Assembly: GCA_946885665.1 (NCBI GenBank)
Contig: CAMPGT010000106.1
Location: forward strand, 1 to 12,668
Reading direction: 5' to 3'
Source: an uncultured Chitinophagaceae bacterium
GTDB lineage: Bacteria; Bacteroidota; Bacteroidia; Chitinophagales; Chitinophagaceae
Length of the DNA: 12,668 nt
Under the pieces are notes generated by a model. It saw only the letters and a list, made by a program, of their open reading frames with translations, made no database searches and was not told the DNA's origin. Within the stretch, counting starts at the first letter, position 1. Each line of letters opens with the position of its first letter. The translations under genes were made by a program, and so were the position numbers. Below, in pieces: positions 1 through 6,377 of the stretch.

Positions 1-4
1 CTTT

Positions 5-18
5 TAACTTATAACTTA
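5..18. repeat. Two tandem copies of a 7-base repeat at the window edge
   Basis: TAACTTA occurs twice back to back (5-11 and 12-18). It overlaps the stop codon of the minus-strand gene that ends at 16. Read in that gene's direction it is AAGTTAT followed by AAGTTAA directly after the TAA stop. The array may continue beyond the left edge. With only two copies the chance explanation is real, but heptad arrays of another sequence are found 3' of two other genes in the window. Confidence 0.4.
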
Positions 19-603
19 ATCCTTCCCGTCTCCGCCGAGGCTGTACGGATTATTTTCCTCATCTTCCTCTCCAATATCTTCATCCGCATCATCCTGCTCT
101 GCACCGGGAACATCCAGGTCACCGCCTGTACGGTCGAACGATTCATTCAGCCTCGCCCCTTCTTCATCCCTCGTATCAAGCGAAGTTCGGCGCAGGTCGT
201 TATCATCGCTCGTGTTCTGCACGTCTTCCGTTCCTTCCAGCGCAGCTTTCTCTTCACGCGGCACGTCACTTTCATTACCCATGCTCATCAACGTATCATC
301 TGCAGGGTCATCGTCGAAAACGCCTCTTCCCTCTTCATCATCGGAAGATATCGTATTGTCGCCGAGTTCGCCCATGCGCGGCACATGAACAAACTCCTGG
401 CCCGGAATATCCTTAACATCGGGCAGGTTCATAGTGGCTTCATCGGGCTCCAACCGTTCCCTGTCGCGCGGCGAATCATGTATATCCTCTTTTCTTCCGG
501 CATCATCCGCAGCATTTTGGTTCTCCTGCCGCGGCGTGGTATCATGCTGATCGCCTGTTCTTTGCGAATCATTATCTGAACGGTTACCTGATCGTTTTGC
601 CAT
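16..603 (-). CDS. Highly acidic, probably disordered hypothetical protein
   Basis: A 195-residue protein with no recognised domain, no signal peptide and no membrane segment. By eye about 60 of its residues are Asp or Glu against about 21 Lys or Arg. It has no Cys or Trp and is rich in Asn, Gly and Ser, a composition typical of an intrinsically disordered protein. Residues about 58-86 form the one less acidic island (NLPDVKDIPGQEF, then VHVPRMGELGD), which could be a short conserved binding segment. The ATG at 601-603 is the only good start, since upstream sequence leads into the divergent FKBP promoter region. The reading frame is real despite its low complexity: it is long, has normal codon variety and sits divergent to a solid gene. 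Function unknown; a stress-related or chaperone-like acidic protein is only a guess. Confidence 0.75.
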   Translation of the reverse strand: MAKRSGNRSDNDSQRTGDQHDTTPRQENQNAADDAGRKEDIHDSPRDRERLEPDEATMNLPDVKDIPGQEFVHVPRMGELGDNTISSDDEEGRGVFDDDPADDTLMSMGNESDVPREEKAALEGTEDVQNTSDDNDLRRTSLDTRDEEGARLNESFDRTGGDLDVPGAEQDDADEDIGEEDEENNPYSLGGDGKD

Positions 604-671
604 ATAAAAGTTTTATGAAATTCCTTAAAATATTGTGCCCGCCACACCGGATGTCCTACCGCCGATTGGTT

Positions 672-679
672 TACTTTCG
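672..679 (+). promoter_or_regulatory. Candidate -7 promoter box for the FKBP gene
   Basis: TACTTTCG resembles the Bacteroidota -7 consensus TAnnTTTG (one mismatch) and ends 13 bases before the ATG at 693. This implies a very short leader. No clear -33 TTTG box is seen at the usual distance. The position supports the ATG at 693 over the longer TTG-initiated frame. Confidence 0.45.
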
Positions 680-692
680 CAAAAAAATTTAC

Positions 693-1127
693 ATGGGCAT
701 CAGCGAAAGATTATTCGGATTAAAGAACGAGAAGGCCGCGGCCAATCTTAAGGCGGGACAGGAATTTCTTGAGAAAAACAGCAAACAGCCGGGCGTTGTG
801 TCGCTCCCCAGCGGTCTTCAATATGAGGTGATCACCGAGGGCCATGGCGCGAAACCCGCTGCAACCGACAAAGTAACCTGCCACTATCACGGTACGTTGA
901 TCGACGGCACCGTGTTCGACAGTTCGGTGAAGAGGGGCCAGCCGGCCACCTTCCCCTTAAATATGGTTATCGCCGGGTGGACAGAGGGCCTTCAACTGAT
1001 GCCGCAAGGCAGCAAGTGGAGATTTTTTATTCCACCCCATCTTGGCTATGGCGATCGCCAGGTAAGCGCGCAGATCGGCCCGAACAGCACGCTTGTTTTC
1101 GAGGTGGAGCTATTAGGCATCAACTAA
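693..1127 (+). CDS. FKBP-type peptidyl-prolyl cis-trans isomerase
   Basis: A 144-residue protein that catalyses cis-trans isomerisation of prolyl bonds to help protein folding. A short helical N-terminal part (about 1-35, with NEKAAANLKAGQEFLEKN) resembles the linker helix of the FklB/Mip group. One complete FKBP domain follows (about 38-144). Family signatures are LPSGLQYEV, the FDSS segment after DGTVF, the VIAGWTEGLQLMPQGSKWRF core and the closing HLGYG and STLVFEVELLGI strands. There is no signal peptide, so it is probably cytoplasmic. A longer frame opens at a TTG at 597, but those 32 extra residues would overlap the start of the divergent gene and run through the promoter-like box at 672-679, so the ATG at 693 is preferred. 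It could be FklB-like, but paralogues are common and no symbol is assigned. Confidence 0.93.
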   Translation: MGISERLFGLKNEKAAANLKAGQEFLEKNSKQPGVVSLPSGLQYEVITEGHGAKPAATDKVTCHYHGTLIDGTVFDSSVKRGQPATFPLNMVIAGWTEGLQLMPQGSKWRFFIPPHLGYGDRQVSAQIGPNSTLVFEVELLGIN

Positions 1128-1169
1128 AAACCATGGCGCATAAGTTGTATCCATTTTGAGAAAAGGCAA

Positions 1170-1370
1170 ATGGATAAAAAGAAAAAAGGACTTGCCGACA
1201 CCGGAGAAGGCGATTTCATCCTCAATGAAAGCGGAACATCCGTGAACGTGGATCATACGGAGGAAAAGGATAAAACTGAAAACCGCGACAAATCCGCGGG
1301 AACAGTAAACGACAGCGACGAACCGTATATTCCGCCCGTTGCCGATGAGCAGAAAGATATCACCGATTAG
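1170..1370 (+). CDS. Small acidic hydrophilic hypothetical protein
   Basis: A 66-residue protein with a Lys-rich start (MDKKKKG) and an acidic remainder; about 18 of 66 residues are Asp or Glu. There are no hydrophobic stretches, Cys or Trp, so it is probably disordered. It begins 42 bases after the FKBP stop, on the same strand, and may be cotranscribed. A purine-rich stretch (GAGAAAAGG) just upstream could serve as a weak ribosome binding site. Its composition recalls the acidic protein on the other side of the FKBP gene, but no clear sequence similarity is visible. Function unknown. Confidence 0.6.
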   Translation: MDKKKKGLADTGEGDFILNESGTSVNVDHTEEKDKTENRDKSAGTVNDSDEPYIPPVADEQKDITD

Positions 1371-1379
1371 TGGGCAGTA

Positions 1380-2222
1380 TTATTTCAGTGTGAGCTGCGC
1401 CATCACGGGAAAATGATCGGAGGGAAATTTTCCGTGATAACTGTCGGATAAAATTCCCCATCTGCTCACCAGGAATTGCTGGCTGGTAAAGATGTGATCG
1501 ATAATGCCGTTGGAAGCCAGGTTTCTGCCGAAGCCGTTGAAGCTTCCGTTATTGGCATAGGGGAAGTTCACGTGCTTGTAGGTGTCGTCGAGCAGTTCGC
1601 TGTTATCTATGTTTTTGTACCATTCACTCTGCTGGTTGCCGTTAAGGTCGCCGGTGAAAATAACCGGTTCGTTGCCCGCAATGGATGCGATGCGTTGCAG
1701 GATGAGCTTGCTGCTTTCGACCCTTGCGATTTTTCCCTGGTGGTCGAAATGCGCATTGAAGAAATAAAAGTTCTTACCTGTTTTCTTGTCGTTGACATAT
1801 ATCCAACTACAGATGCGGTTGCAGCAGGTGGCGTCCCATCCCTTAGAGGGTTGGTCGGGAGTTTCGGAGAGCCAAAAATCGCCGTTCTTCAGCAGCTTGA
1901 ATCTTTCCTTTTTGAAAAAGATGGCGCTGTGTTCTCCCTGCGTCTTTCCATCATCGCGGCCCACACCGTAAAAACTATATTCCGGGAGCCCTTTTTGCAT
2001 GTCATTTAGCTGGTTGATCAGACCCTCCTGCGTACCGAAGATGTCGAATTGGTGAAAACGGACCAACGCAATGACTTGTGGCGCGCGCTGCGTCCAAAGA
2101 TTGCCTGAGTCTGATGGATTCTGGTACCTGATGTTAAAAGTGCCTGCGATGAAATCCTGTGCTGACAAACTGATATGGATGACGCAAAACGTCAGGAGAA
2201 AAGTAAGGTACTTGAAAGTCAT
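1380..2222 (-). CDS. Secreted endonuclease/exonuclease/phosphatase family hydrolase
   Basis: A 280-residue metal-dependent phosphoesterase of the DNase I-like fold. Residues 1-21 are a signal peptide (hydrophobic core, cleavage near LSAQ), so the enzyme is exported to the periplasm or outer surface. The catalytic set is complete: N30 in TFNIRY, E66 in GTQEG, H158 in FNAHFDH, D192 and N194 in TGDLNGN, D242-H243 in GIIDHIF, and D269-H270 in PSDHFPV. Length is normal for the single-domain bacterial members. The substrate cannot be told from sequence; related Bacteroidota proteins are annotated broadly as EEP hydrolases, and nucleic acid, phospholipid or sugar-phosphate substrates are possible. 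It is convergent with the small gene before it (9-base gap) and divergent from the CsbD-like gene. A poor -7-like box, TAGTTTTC, lies only 3 bases before its ATG (2233 to 2226, minus strand). Confidence 0.92.
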   Translation of the reverse strand: MTFKYLTFLLTFCVIHISLSAQDFIAGTFNIRYQNPSDSGNLWTQRAPQVIALVRFHQFDIFGTQEGLINQLNDMQKGLPEYSFYGVGRDDGKTQGEHSAIFFKKERFKLLKNGDFWLSETPDQPSKGWDATCCNRICSWIYVNDKKTGKNFYFFNAHFDHQGKIARVESSKLILQRIASIAGNEPVIFTGDLNGNQQSEWYKNIDNSELLDDTYKHVNFPYANNGSFNGFGRNLASNGIIDHIFTSQQFLVSRWGILSDSYHGKFPSDHFPVMAQLTLK

Positions 2223-2300
2223 AATGAAAACTAATGTAGGAAATAATTCTCACTGGCATAATAATTTCAACGGTCGAATCATCACCTAAACGTTAAAGTT

Positions 2301-2513
2301 ATGGACCAGCAACTCAATTTACGATCACCTTGGCCCGAAGTAAAAGAAAGGCTAAAAGAGAATGATGTTACGCTCACCGACGAGGACCTCGCCTACGAGC
2401 CCGGCAGAGAAACCGACCTGCTCGAAAGACTGTCGCGGAAAACAAACAAGAGCCCCCAGGATTTGAGGATATATATTGAAAGTATTTCAGCAAATGAAGA
2501 TAAGGCGGGTTAA
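2301..2513 (+). CDS. CsbD-like small stress protein
   Basis: A 70-residue cytoplasmic protein with the layout of the CsbD/YjbJ family: an early Trp followed by a Lys/Glu helix (W11-P-E-V-K-E-R-L), the LTDEDL segment (about 25-30), a Gly (G35) and a second amphipathic helix (DLLERLSRKTNKS). CsbD-family proteins are abundant under general stress in many bacteria, but their molecular role is not known. Assignment rests on pattern and length, not on a strict signature. The gene is divergent from the secreted hydrolase and followed after 49 bases by another small gene on the same strand, so the two may share a stress-linked transcript. Confidence 0.72.
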   Translation: MDQQLNLRSPWPEVKERLKENDVTLTDEDLAYEPGRETDLLERLSRKTNKSPQDLRIYIESISANEDKAG

Positions 2514-2562
2514 TTTGTGCGGCACGATATTTTAATTGGTAATGGTCTAAAGTCAGCATAAT

Positions 2563-2769
2563 ATGACATCCAATAAGAGAATAGTGAAACCATTGGTGCT
2601 TGCCGGACTGGCCGCGGCCGCTTACTACGCTTACACGCGCCTGAGCCCTGAACAGAAGGATCAGATGTTTGGATCCATTAAGAGACAGGGAAAGGACCTG
2701 TTGGGTAAGATTTGGCCCAACGGGGCGCATGAAACGAACCAGGCGACTGAAACCGCCACGCAAAGCTAG
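2563..2769 (+). CDS. Small single-pass membrane protein
   Basis: A 68-residue protein with a basic N-terminus (TSNKRIVK), one hydrophobic segment at about residues 8-27 (PLVLAGLAAAAYYAYTRL) and a hydrophilic tail. No family can be named with confidence; the layout of a short anchor plus amphipathic helix recalls YtxH-type small stress proteins. The helix after the anchor (SPEQKDQMFGSIKRQGKDLLGKI) is amphipathic. It directly follows the CsbD-like gene. Its TAG stop lies inside the palindrome CTAG at 2766-2769, which also supplies the TAG stop of the convergent MBL gene. Confidence 0.68.
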   Translation: MTSNKRIVKPLVLAGLAAAAYYAYTRLSPEQKDQMFGSIKRQGKDLLGKIWPNGAHETNQATETATQS

Positions 2770-3593
2770 AATAACTTCAATTGCACATGCGAACGTTTAA
2801 CCGGTACAACTGAACTGTGCCGGTTATTTGCTGTTATGGTCAACAGTTCGGTTTCCTGGAAGCGCGAGGCAACCACCACCTTCGTTTGCCGTGCCGAAGG
2901 CTGAAACAGTTGATTGACAATTTCGGGTGAATTATTTTCCTTCGAGAGGTGCGACAATACCAGGTGCGAAAGGAAGGGTGACCGGTGATGGATAAACAAC
3001 TGGTGTGCCTGCGCGTTGGAGAGATGTCCCTTACCACCGCTGATACGCTTCTTCAAATAGTATGGATACCTGCCATTCATCAGCATTTGCTCATCGTAAT
3101 TCGATTCAAGAAAAACTGCATTGCAACGCAGGAAGCTGTCAACTACATTATTGCAGGCGTCGCCGATATCGGTGAAGATGCCCACGTTTACGGTTGCCGA
3201 CGACACGATGAAACTGTGTGGGTCGGCAGCGTCATGCTGTTTTGGAAAAGCGTGTACCGAAAGGCTGCCTATTTCCACCGGCTCAAAGGCATTGAACGAA
3301 TGAAGACACTGCGGATCCAGTGCGAATCCGCAATTGATACGCGTACGCTCGGTAATGTAGACCGGCAATTTATATTTACGGGACAGAACCGGTAAACCGA
3401 AAATATGGTCGCTGTGTTCATGCGAAATAAAAACCGCCTTCACGCGATTCATCGATAAGCCGAGCCTGGCCATACGCTTTTCGGTTTCTTTGCACGACAG
3501 GCCAACGTCCACGAGTATGGCCTCGTCGTCGTTCCCGACGTAATAACAGTTACCGTTACTTCCGGAATTAAGCGATGTGATGTAAAGCGACAT
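2766..3593 (-). CDS. MBL-fold metallo-hydrolase, WalJ/YycJ-like
   Basis: A 275-residue cytoplasmic enzyme of the metallo-beta-lactamase fold. The metal site is intact: HEHSDH at residues 58-63, H120-D121 in FPKQHDA, and D142 in FTDIG. The opening (SLNSGSNGNCYYV), the ESNYD segment (163-167) and the late GHLSN and VLSHLSKENN motifs match the WalJ/YycJ branch. Those proteins are thought to act as nucleases or in DNA repair and cell-envelope signalling; the exact substrate is unsettled. In Bacteroidota the gene is usually stand-alone and not linked to walRK, as here. Its start is 39 bases from the stop of the deacylase gene, so cotranscription is possible, but a candidate -7 box just upstream suggests its own promoter. 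Its stop codon is shared in antisense with the convergent small gene. Confidence 0.93.
   Translation of the reverse strand: MSLYITSLNSGSNGNCYYVGNDDEAILVDVGLSCKETEKRMARLGLSMNRVKAVFISHEHSDHIFGLPVLSRKYKLPVYITERTRINCGFALDPQCLHSFNAFEPVEIGSLSVHAFPKQHDAADPHSFIVSSATVNVGIFTDIGDACNNVVDSFLRCNAVFLESNYDEQMLMNGRYPYYLKKRISGGKGHLSNAQAHQLFIHHRSPFLSHLVLSHLSKENNSPEIVNQLFQPSARQTKVVVASRFQETELLTITANNRHSSVVPVKRSHVQLKLF
2798..2826 (+). terminator. Stem-loop, possible terminator for the small-gene transcript
   Basis: TAACCGGTACA (2798-2808) and TGTGCCGGTTA (2816-2826) form an 11-bp stem with one T-G wobble and a 7-base loop, followed by TTTG. It lies 29 bases after the stop of the small membrane protein gene and within the 3' coding end of the convergent MBL gene. 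Because the two genes have no intergenic space, a terminator placed inside the opposite gene would make sense. The T tract is short, so termination is not certain. Confidence 0.4.
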
Positions 3594-3614
3594 GAGCCCG
3601 GCTAATAATTTTAG

Positions 3615-3622
3615 CGAAGATA
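3615..3622 (-). promoter_or_regulatory. Candidate -7 promoter box for the MBL gene
   Basis: Minus-strand TATCTTCG matches TAnnTTTG with one mismatch and lies 21 bases upstream of the ATG at 3593, in the gap after the deacylase gene. No matching -33 box at the usual spacing was found. Confidence 0.35.
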
Positions 3623-3632
3623 AGGCAGTGGG

Positions 3633-4085
3633 TTATTCCCTGGCCCGGCTGTCAATAAATATTGTGACGGGGCCGTCGTTGATAAGCGCCACTTTCATAT
3701 CGGCCCCGAAAATGCCCGATTGAATGGGTCGTTGCAGTTGCGTTTCGAGGTAGGATTTCATTTCTTCATATAAAGGAATGGCAACGGGCGGCTTGCTGGC
3801 TCTTATGTATGACGGGCGGTTTCCTTTTTTTGTGCTGGCGAAGAGCGTAAACTGGCTCACGAGGAGGATGTCGCCGTTAACATCGTTTAGTGAAAGGTTC
3901 ATCACGCCGACTGTGTCATTGAAGATTCTGAGCTGTATGATTTTGTTCGCCAGCCATTCGAGGTCGGAGCGGGTGTCGGCGTCTTCTATGCCGAGGAGTA
4001 CCAACAGGCCGGTGTTGATGGAGCCGGAGACGGTGTTGTTGATGGTGACTGATGCCTGGGAAACACGTTGGATGATCGCGCGCAT
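3633..4085 (-). CDS. dtd: D-aminoacyl-tRNA deacylase
   Basis: A 150-residue enzyme that hydrolyses D-amino acids (and mischarged glycine) from tRNA, a chirality proofreading step in translation. The family signatures are present: the MRAIIQRVSQASV start, the active-site SQFTLFA motif at residues 77-83, and the C-terminal NDGPVT motif (136-141), whose Gly-cis-Pro pair enforces chiral selection. Length fits the roughly 145-150 residue family. A longer frame opens at a TTG at 4223, but its 46 extra residues would be encoded by the palindromic repeat element, so the ATG at 4083-4085 is the true start. It lies downstream of the MFS gene on the same strand, separated by the repeat. Confidence 0.97.
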   Translation of the reverse strand: MRAIIQRVSQASVTINNTVSGSINTGLLVLLGIEDADTRSDLEWLANKIIQLRIFNDTVGVMNLSLNDVNGDILLVSQFTLFASTKKGNRPSYIRASKPPVAIPLYEEMKSYLETQLQRPIQSGIFGADMKVALINDGPVTIFIDSRARE

Positions 4086-4091
4086 TGGGGG

Positions 4092-4099
4092 GAAAGGTA
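4092..4099 (-). promoter_or_regulatory. Candidate -7 promoter box for dtd
   Basis: Minus-strand TACCTTTC matches TAnnTTTG with one mismatch and ends 6 bases before the dtd ATG. The spacing would give a transcript with almost no leader. The box lies just outside the palindromic element at 4106-4203. Confidence 0.4.
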
Positions 4100-4105
4100 A
4101 AAGAA

Positions 4106-4203
4106 AATGGGCAATAGGCAATGCTTTCGTTATTGCCGTGTGTCCACCGCCGGCGCTTCGCGCCACCCCCGCCAGCGGGGGATATGATTGCCGTTTGCCC
4201 ATT
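4106..4203. repeat. 98-bp palindromic element with terminal inverted repeats and double-hairpin core
   Basis: The left end AATGGGCAATAGGCAAT (4106-4122) is an inverted copy of the right end (4187-4203), with 15 of 17 bases matching. The core holds two GC-rich hairpins: GGCGC/GCGCC at 4152-4156 and 4160-4164 with a TTC loop, and CCCCCGC/GCGGGGG at 4166-4172 and 4175-4181. A further short pair, GGCAAT/ATTGCC, lies at 4117-4122 and 4132-4137. Both ends are made of ATTGCCN-type heptads. It fills most of the gap between the MFS gene and dtd, has no plausible gene, and looks like a REP- or MITE-type dispersed element. It may also attenuate or terminate MFS transcripts. Copy number elsewhere cannot be seen here. 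Confidence 0.65.
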
Positions 4204-4212
4204 GCTTTCTCC

Positions 4213-5475
4213 TCAATACTCAAACTTCCTCAACTGCGGCGCCTTGAACCAGGTGATGAACACAACGGCTACCGTCATGCATCCGCCAAAGACCACGGAA
4301 GGCACCACACCCATCGCCTTCGCCATCACGCCGCTTTCAAATTGCCCCAGTTCATTGCTCGAATTGATAAACATCGAGCTCACACTGCCCACCCTGCCTC
4401 GCAGGTGATCCGGTGTTTTAAGCTGCATGAGGGTACCGCGCACCACCACACTCACCCCATCGAGCATACCCGCCACTACTAGGGCCACAAAAGAAAGAGC
4501 GAACCACTTCGACAAGCCAAAAAGAGCAATGCATACACCGAATCCGGCTACGGAAATAAACAGCTTTTTGCCCTGCGCCTTCTTCATCGGGTATATCGTG
4601 AGCAGCACTACCACGATGATCGAACCAATGTCGGCCGCGCCGTTCAGCCATCCAAAGCCCATCGGCCCTACTTTCAGTATGTCGCGTGCATACACCGGCA
4701 CCATAGCAACGGCACCGCCAAATAAAACGGCGAGCATGTCGAGCGAATAGGCGCTGAGCAATTCTTTTGTGCGATACACGAACCTCAGTCCTTCCCGCAC
4801 GCTCTCCCAGGTCCGGCCTTCGCCCATCACTTTTATCGGCTTCGGCTTTGGCTTTATCTGGTACAATACAAACCATGCAACCACCATCAATAGGCAAATG
4901 AGTGCAAGCGTTCCCAGGTGACCGGTAAGCGCGATCATGAATCCACCAACGGCGTGACCCGTAACGGAGGCGGTGAGCCAGCTACCCTGGCTCCACGTGG
5001 TGGCGTTTTGCAGCAGTTGCCTCGGCACGATCGTGCCGATGAGCGCCGTAAAGGTGGGACCGGCAAACGACCGGATAACCCCGGTGCAAAAAATTACCGA
5101 GTAAATACACCATGAAAGATGACGGTCGGTAACATGCACATCAATATAGGGAGTGGAAAGAAAGAGCAAAATAGACGCGCCGCAGAAGTAAAAGAAAACG
5201 CATCGCAGCAGCAGCTTTCTCTTCTCGCTGATGTCCACAACGTGGCCGGAGTAAAGTGCCATGCAAAGGGCGGGAATGACTTCAGACAACCCAATAAGCC
5301 CGATGGCAAACGGATCGTTGGTGAGCTCGTAGATCCACCAGCCAACAAGCGTGCTCATCATGCGAAGCGACATGATGAAAAAAAACCTCCCCAGTACCAG
5401 ATTTTTGTATTCAGGCAGCCGAACTGCTGCAAAAGGGTCGTCAGTAACCTGCGATACCGAGTCATTACCGTCCAT
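4213..5475 (-). CDS. MFS exporter, EntS-like (DHA3-type)
   Basis: A 420-residue inner-membrane transporter of the major facilitator superfamily with about ten to twelve hydrophobic segments. The loop motif A between segments 2 and 3 is visible as G77-H-V-V-D81-I-S-E-K85-R86. The C-terminal half carries RGRVGSVSSMFINSSNELGQ (359-378) followed by FESG, a signature seen in the EntS and related drug/siderophore exporters of the DHA3 family. Proton-driven export of a small molecule is the likely role; no siderophore or antibiotic genes are adjacent, so the substrate is open. The ATG at 5473-5475 is supported by a perfect -7 box 10 bases upstream. It is divergent from the TerC gene and is the first gene of a minus-strand series leading to dtd. 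Confidence 0.93.
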   Translation of the reverse strand: MDGNDSVSQVTDDPFAAVRLPEYKNLVLGRFFFIMSLRMMSTLVGWWIYELTNDPFAIGLIGLSEVIPALCMALYSGHVVDISEKRKLLLRCVFFYFCGASILLFLSTPYIDVHVTDRHLSWCIYSVIFCTGVIRSFAGPTFTALIGTIVPRQLLQNATTWSQGSWLTASVTGHAVGGFMIALTGHLGTLALICLLMVVAWFVLYQIKPKPKPIKVMGEGRTWESVREGLRFVYRTKELLSAYSLDMLAVLFGGAVAMVPVYARDILKVGPMGFGWLNGAADIGSIIVVVLLTIYPMKKAQGKKLFISVAGFGVCIALFGLSKWFALSFVALVVAGMLDGVSVVVRGTLMQLKTPDHLRGRVGSVSSMFINSSNELGQFESGVMAKAMGVVPSVVFGGCMTVAVVFITWFKAPQLRKFEY

Positions 5476-5485
5476 AACTAGCGCG

Positions 5486-5493
5486 CAAAGTTA
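5486..5493 (-). promoter_or_regulatory. Candidate -7 promoter box for the MFS gene
   Basis: Minus-strand TAACTTTG is a perfect match to TAnnTTTG and ends 10 bases before the MFS start codon. The upstream -33 region lacks a clear TTTG. Confidence 0.55.
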
Positions 5494-5539
5494 AGGTGTT
5501 GCGCTTACCCACGGAACGGTATTTTTAGTGCCGTTTCAA

Positions 5540-5547
5540 TATCTTTA
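5540..5547 (+). promoter_or_regulatory. Candidate -7 promoter box for the TerC gene
   Basis: TATCTTTA matches TAnnTTTG except at the last base and lies 29 bases before the TerC ATG. A T-rich stretch (5522-5526) sits near the expected -33 position. Directly before the ATG is a GAAGGGA sequence that may act as a ribosome binding site, though it is close to the start. Confidence 0.4.
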
Positions 5548-5576
5548 CCGCCACACAATTCCGAAACTGAAGGGAT

Positions 5577-6353
5577 ATGACCGAATCGATCATCGCGCTG
5601 CTTACACTGGTTCTGCTTGAAGTGGTGCTGGGACTGGACAATGTTATCTTCATCTCGATATTATCGTCGAGACTTCCCGAGCACCAGCAGAAAAAAGCGA
5701 GGCGGGTCGGTCTGATACTCGCCATGTTCATCAGGCTGGGATTGCTCGCCGTGGTTTCCTTCATACTCAGACTTACCAATGATCTGTTCACTATTCCCTG
5801 GCCCACAGGGCCGAATAATGAAATGGGGATCTCCGGAAAAGACCTGATACTGCTGCTGGGTGGCATCTTCCTAATCTATAAAAGCGCTACGGAAATGTAT
5901 CATAAAATGGAAGGTGAGGAAGGCGACACGTCCACCGCCATCAAGGCCGTCACCTTCAACGGCGTCATCACCCAGATACTGCTGCTAGATATCGTTTTTT
6001 CCGTCGACAGTATCATCACCGCCGTGGGCATGGTGAAAGAGTTGTGGGTGATGTACACGGCTGTGGTGATCACGGTTGCGATCATGCTGTTCGCTGCCGA
6101 GGGCATCAGCAGGTTCGTGAATAATCACCCGGTGTTCAAGATGCTGGCGCTGAGTTTTCTTTTGCTGATAGGCGTTTCACTGGTTGCCGAGGGATTTGAT
6201 GTTCACATACCGAAGGGATATATTTATTTCTCGATGGGATTTGCCTTGTTTGTGGATATTATTCAGTTGAAGATGCACAAGGCGAAAAAACCACCTGTAC
6301 AAACCAGGGAACATTATTTACCAGAAGAAGAGAAAGATGTGAAGGGATTTTAA
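5577..6353 (+). CDS. TerC-family integral membrane protein
   Basis: A 258-residue membrane protein with about seven hydrophobic segments. The two halves carry the acidic membrane motifs of the TerC superfamily: E15 and D21-N22 in LLEVVLGLDNVIF, and D138 and D144 in LLDIVFSVDSI. Members export or handle metal ions such as manganese, often loading exported enzymes or protecting from metal stress; others are linked to tellurite resistance by name only. No other ter genes are nearby, so a manganese or related metal role is more likely than tellurite resistance. Length is at the short end for the family and there is no CBS or CorC C-terminal domain. The tail after about residue 235 is charged and cytoplasmic. 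Confidence 0.92.
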   Translation: MTESIIALLTLVLLEVVLGLDNVIFISILSSRLPEHQQKKARRVGLILAMFIRLGLLAVVSFILRLTNDLFTIPWPTGPNNEMGISGKDLILLLGGIFLIYKSATEMYHKMEGEEGDTSTAIKAVTFNGVITQILLLDIVFSVDSIITAVGMVKELWVMYTAVVITVAIMLFAAEGISRFVNNHPVFKMLALSFLLLIGVSLVAEGFDVHIPKGYIYFSMGFALFVDIIQLKMHKAKKPPVQTREHYLPEEEKDVKGF

Positions 6354-6377
6354 GCGGCAAATGTCAATTTTGAAATT

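Noticed and set aside
597..692. N-terminal extension of the FKBP gene from a TTG at 597
   Set aside because: It overlaps the divergent start codon, shows no family similarity and passes through a promoter-like box. The ATG at 693 gives a normal FKBP protein.
4086..4223. N-terminal extension of dtd from a TTG at 4223
   Set aside because: The 46 extra residues are translated from the palindromic element. The family start MRAIIQRVSQASV coincides with the ATG at 4085.
3778..4482. Plus-strand frame of 234 codons across dtd, the repeat element and the MFS end
   Set aside because: It spans three unrelated features and contains low-complexity His-rich translation of the opposite strand.
5577..6353. 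Tellurite-resistance role for the TerC-family gene
   Set aside because: No other ter operon genes are near; the family as a whole fits metal-ion transport better.
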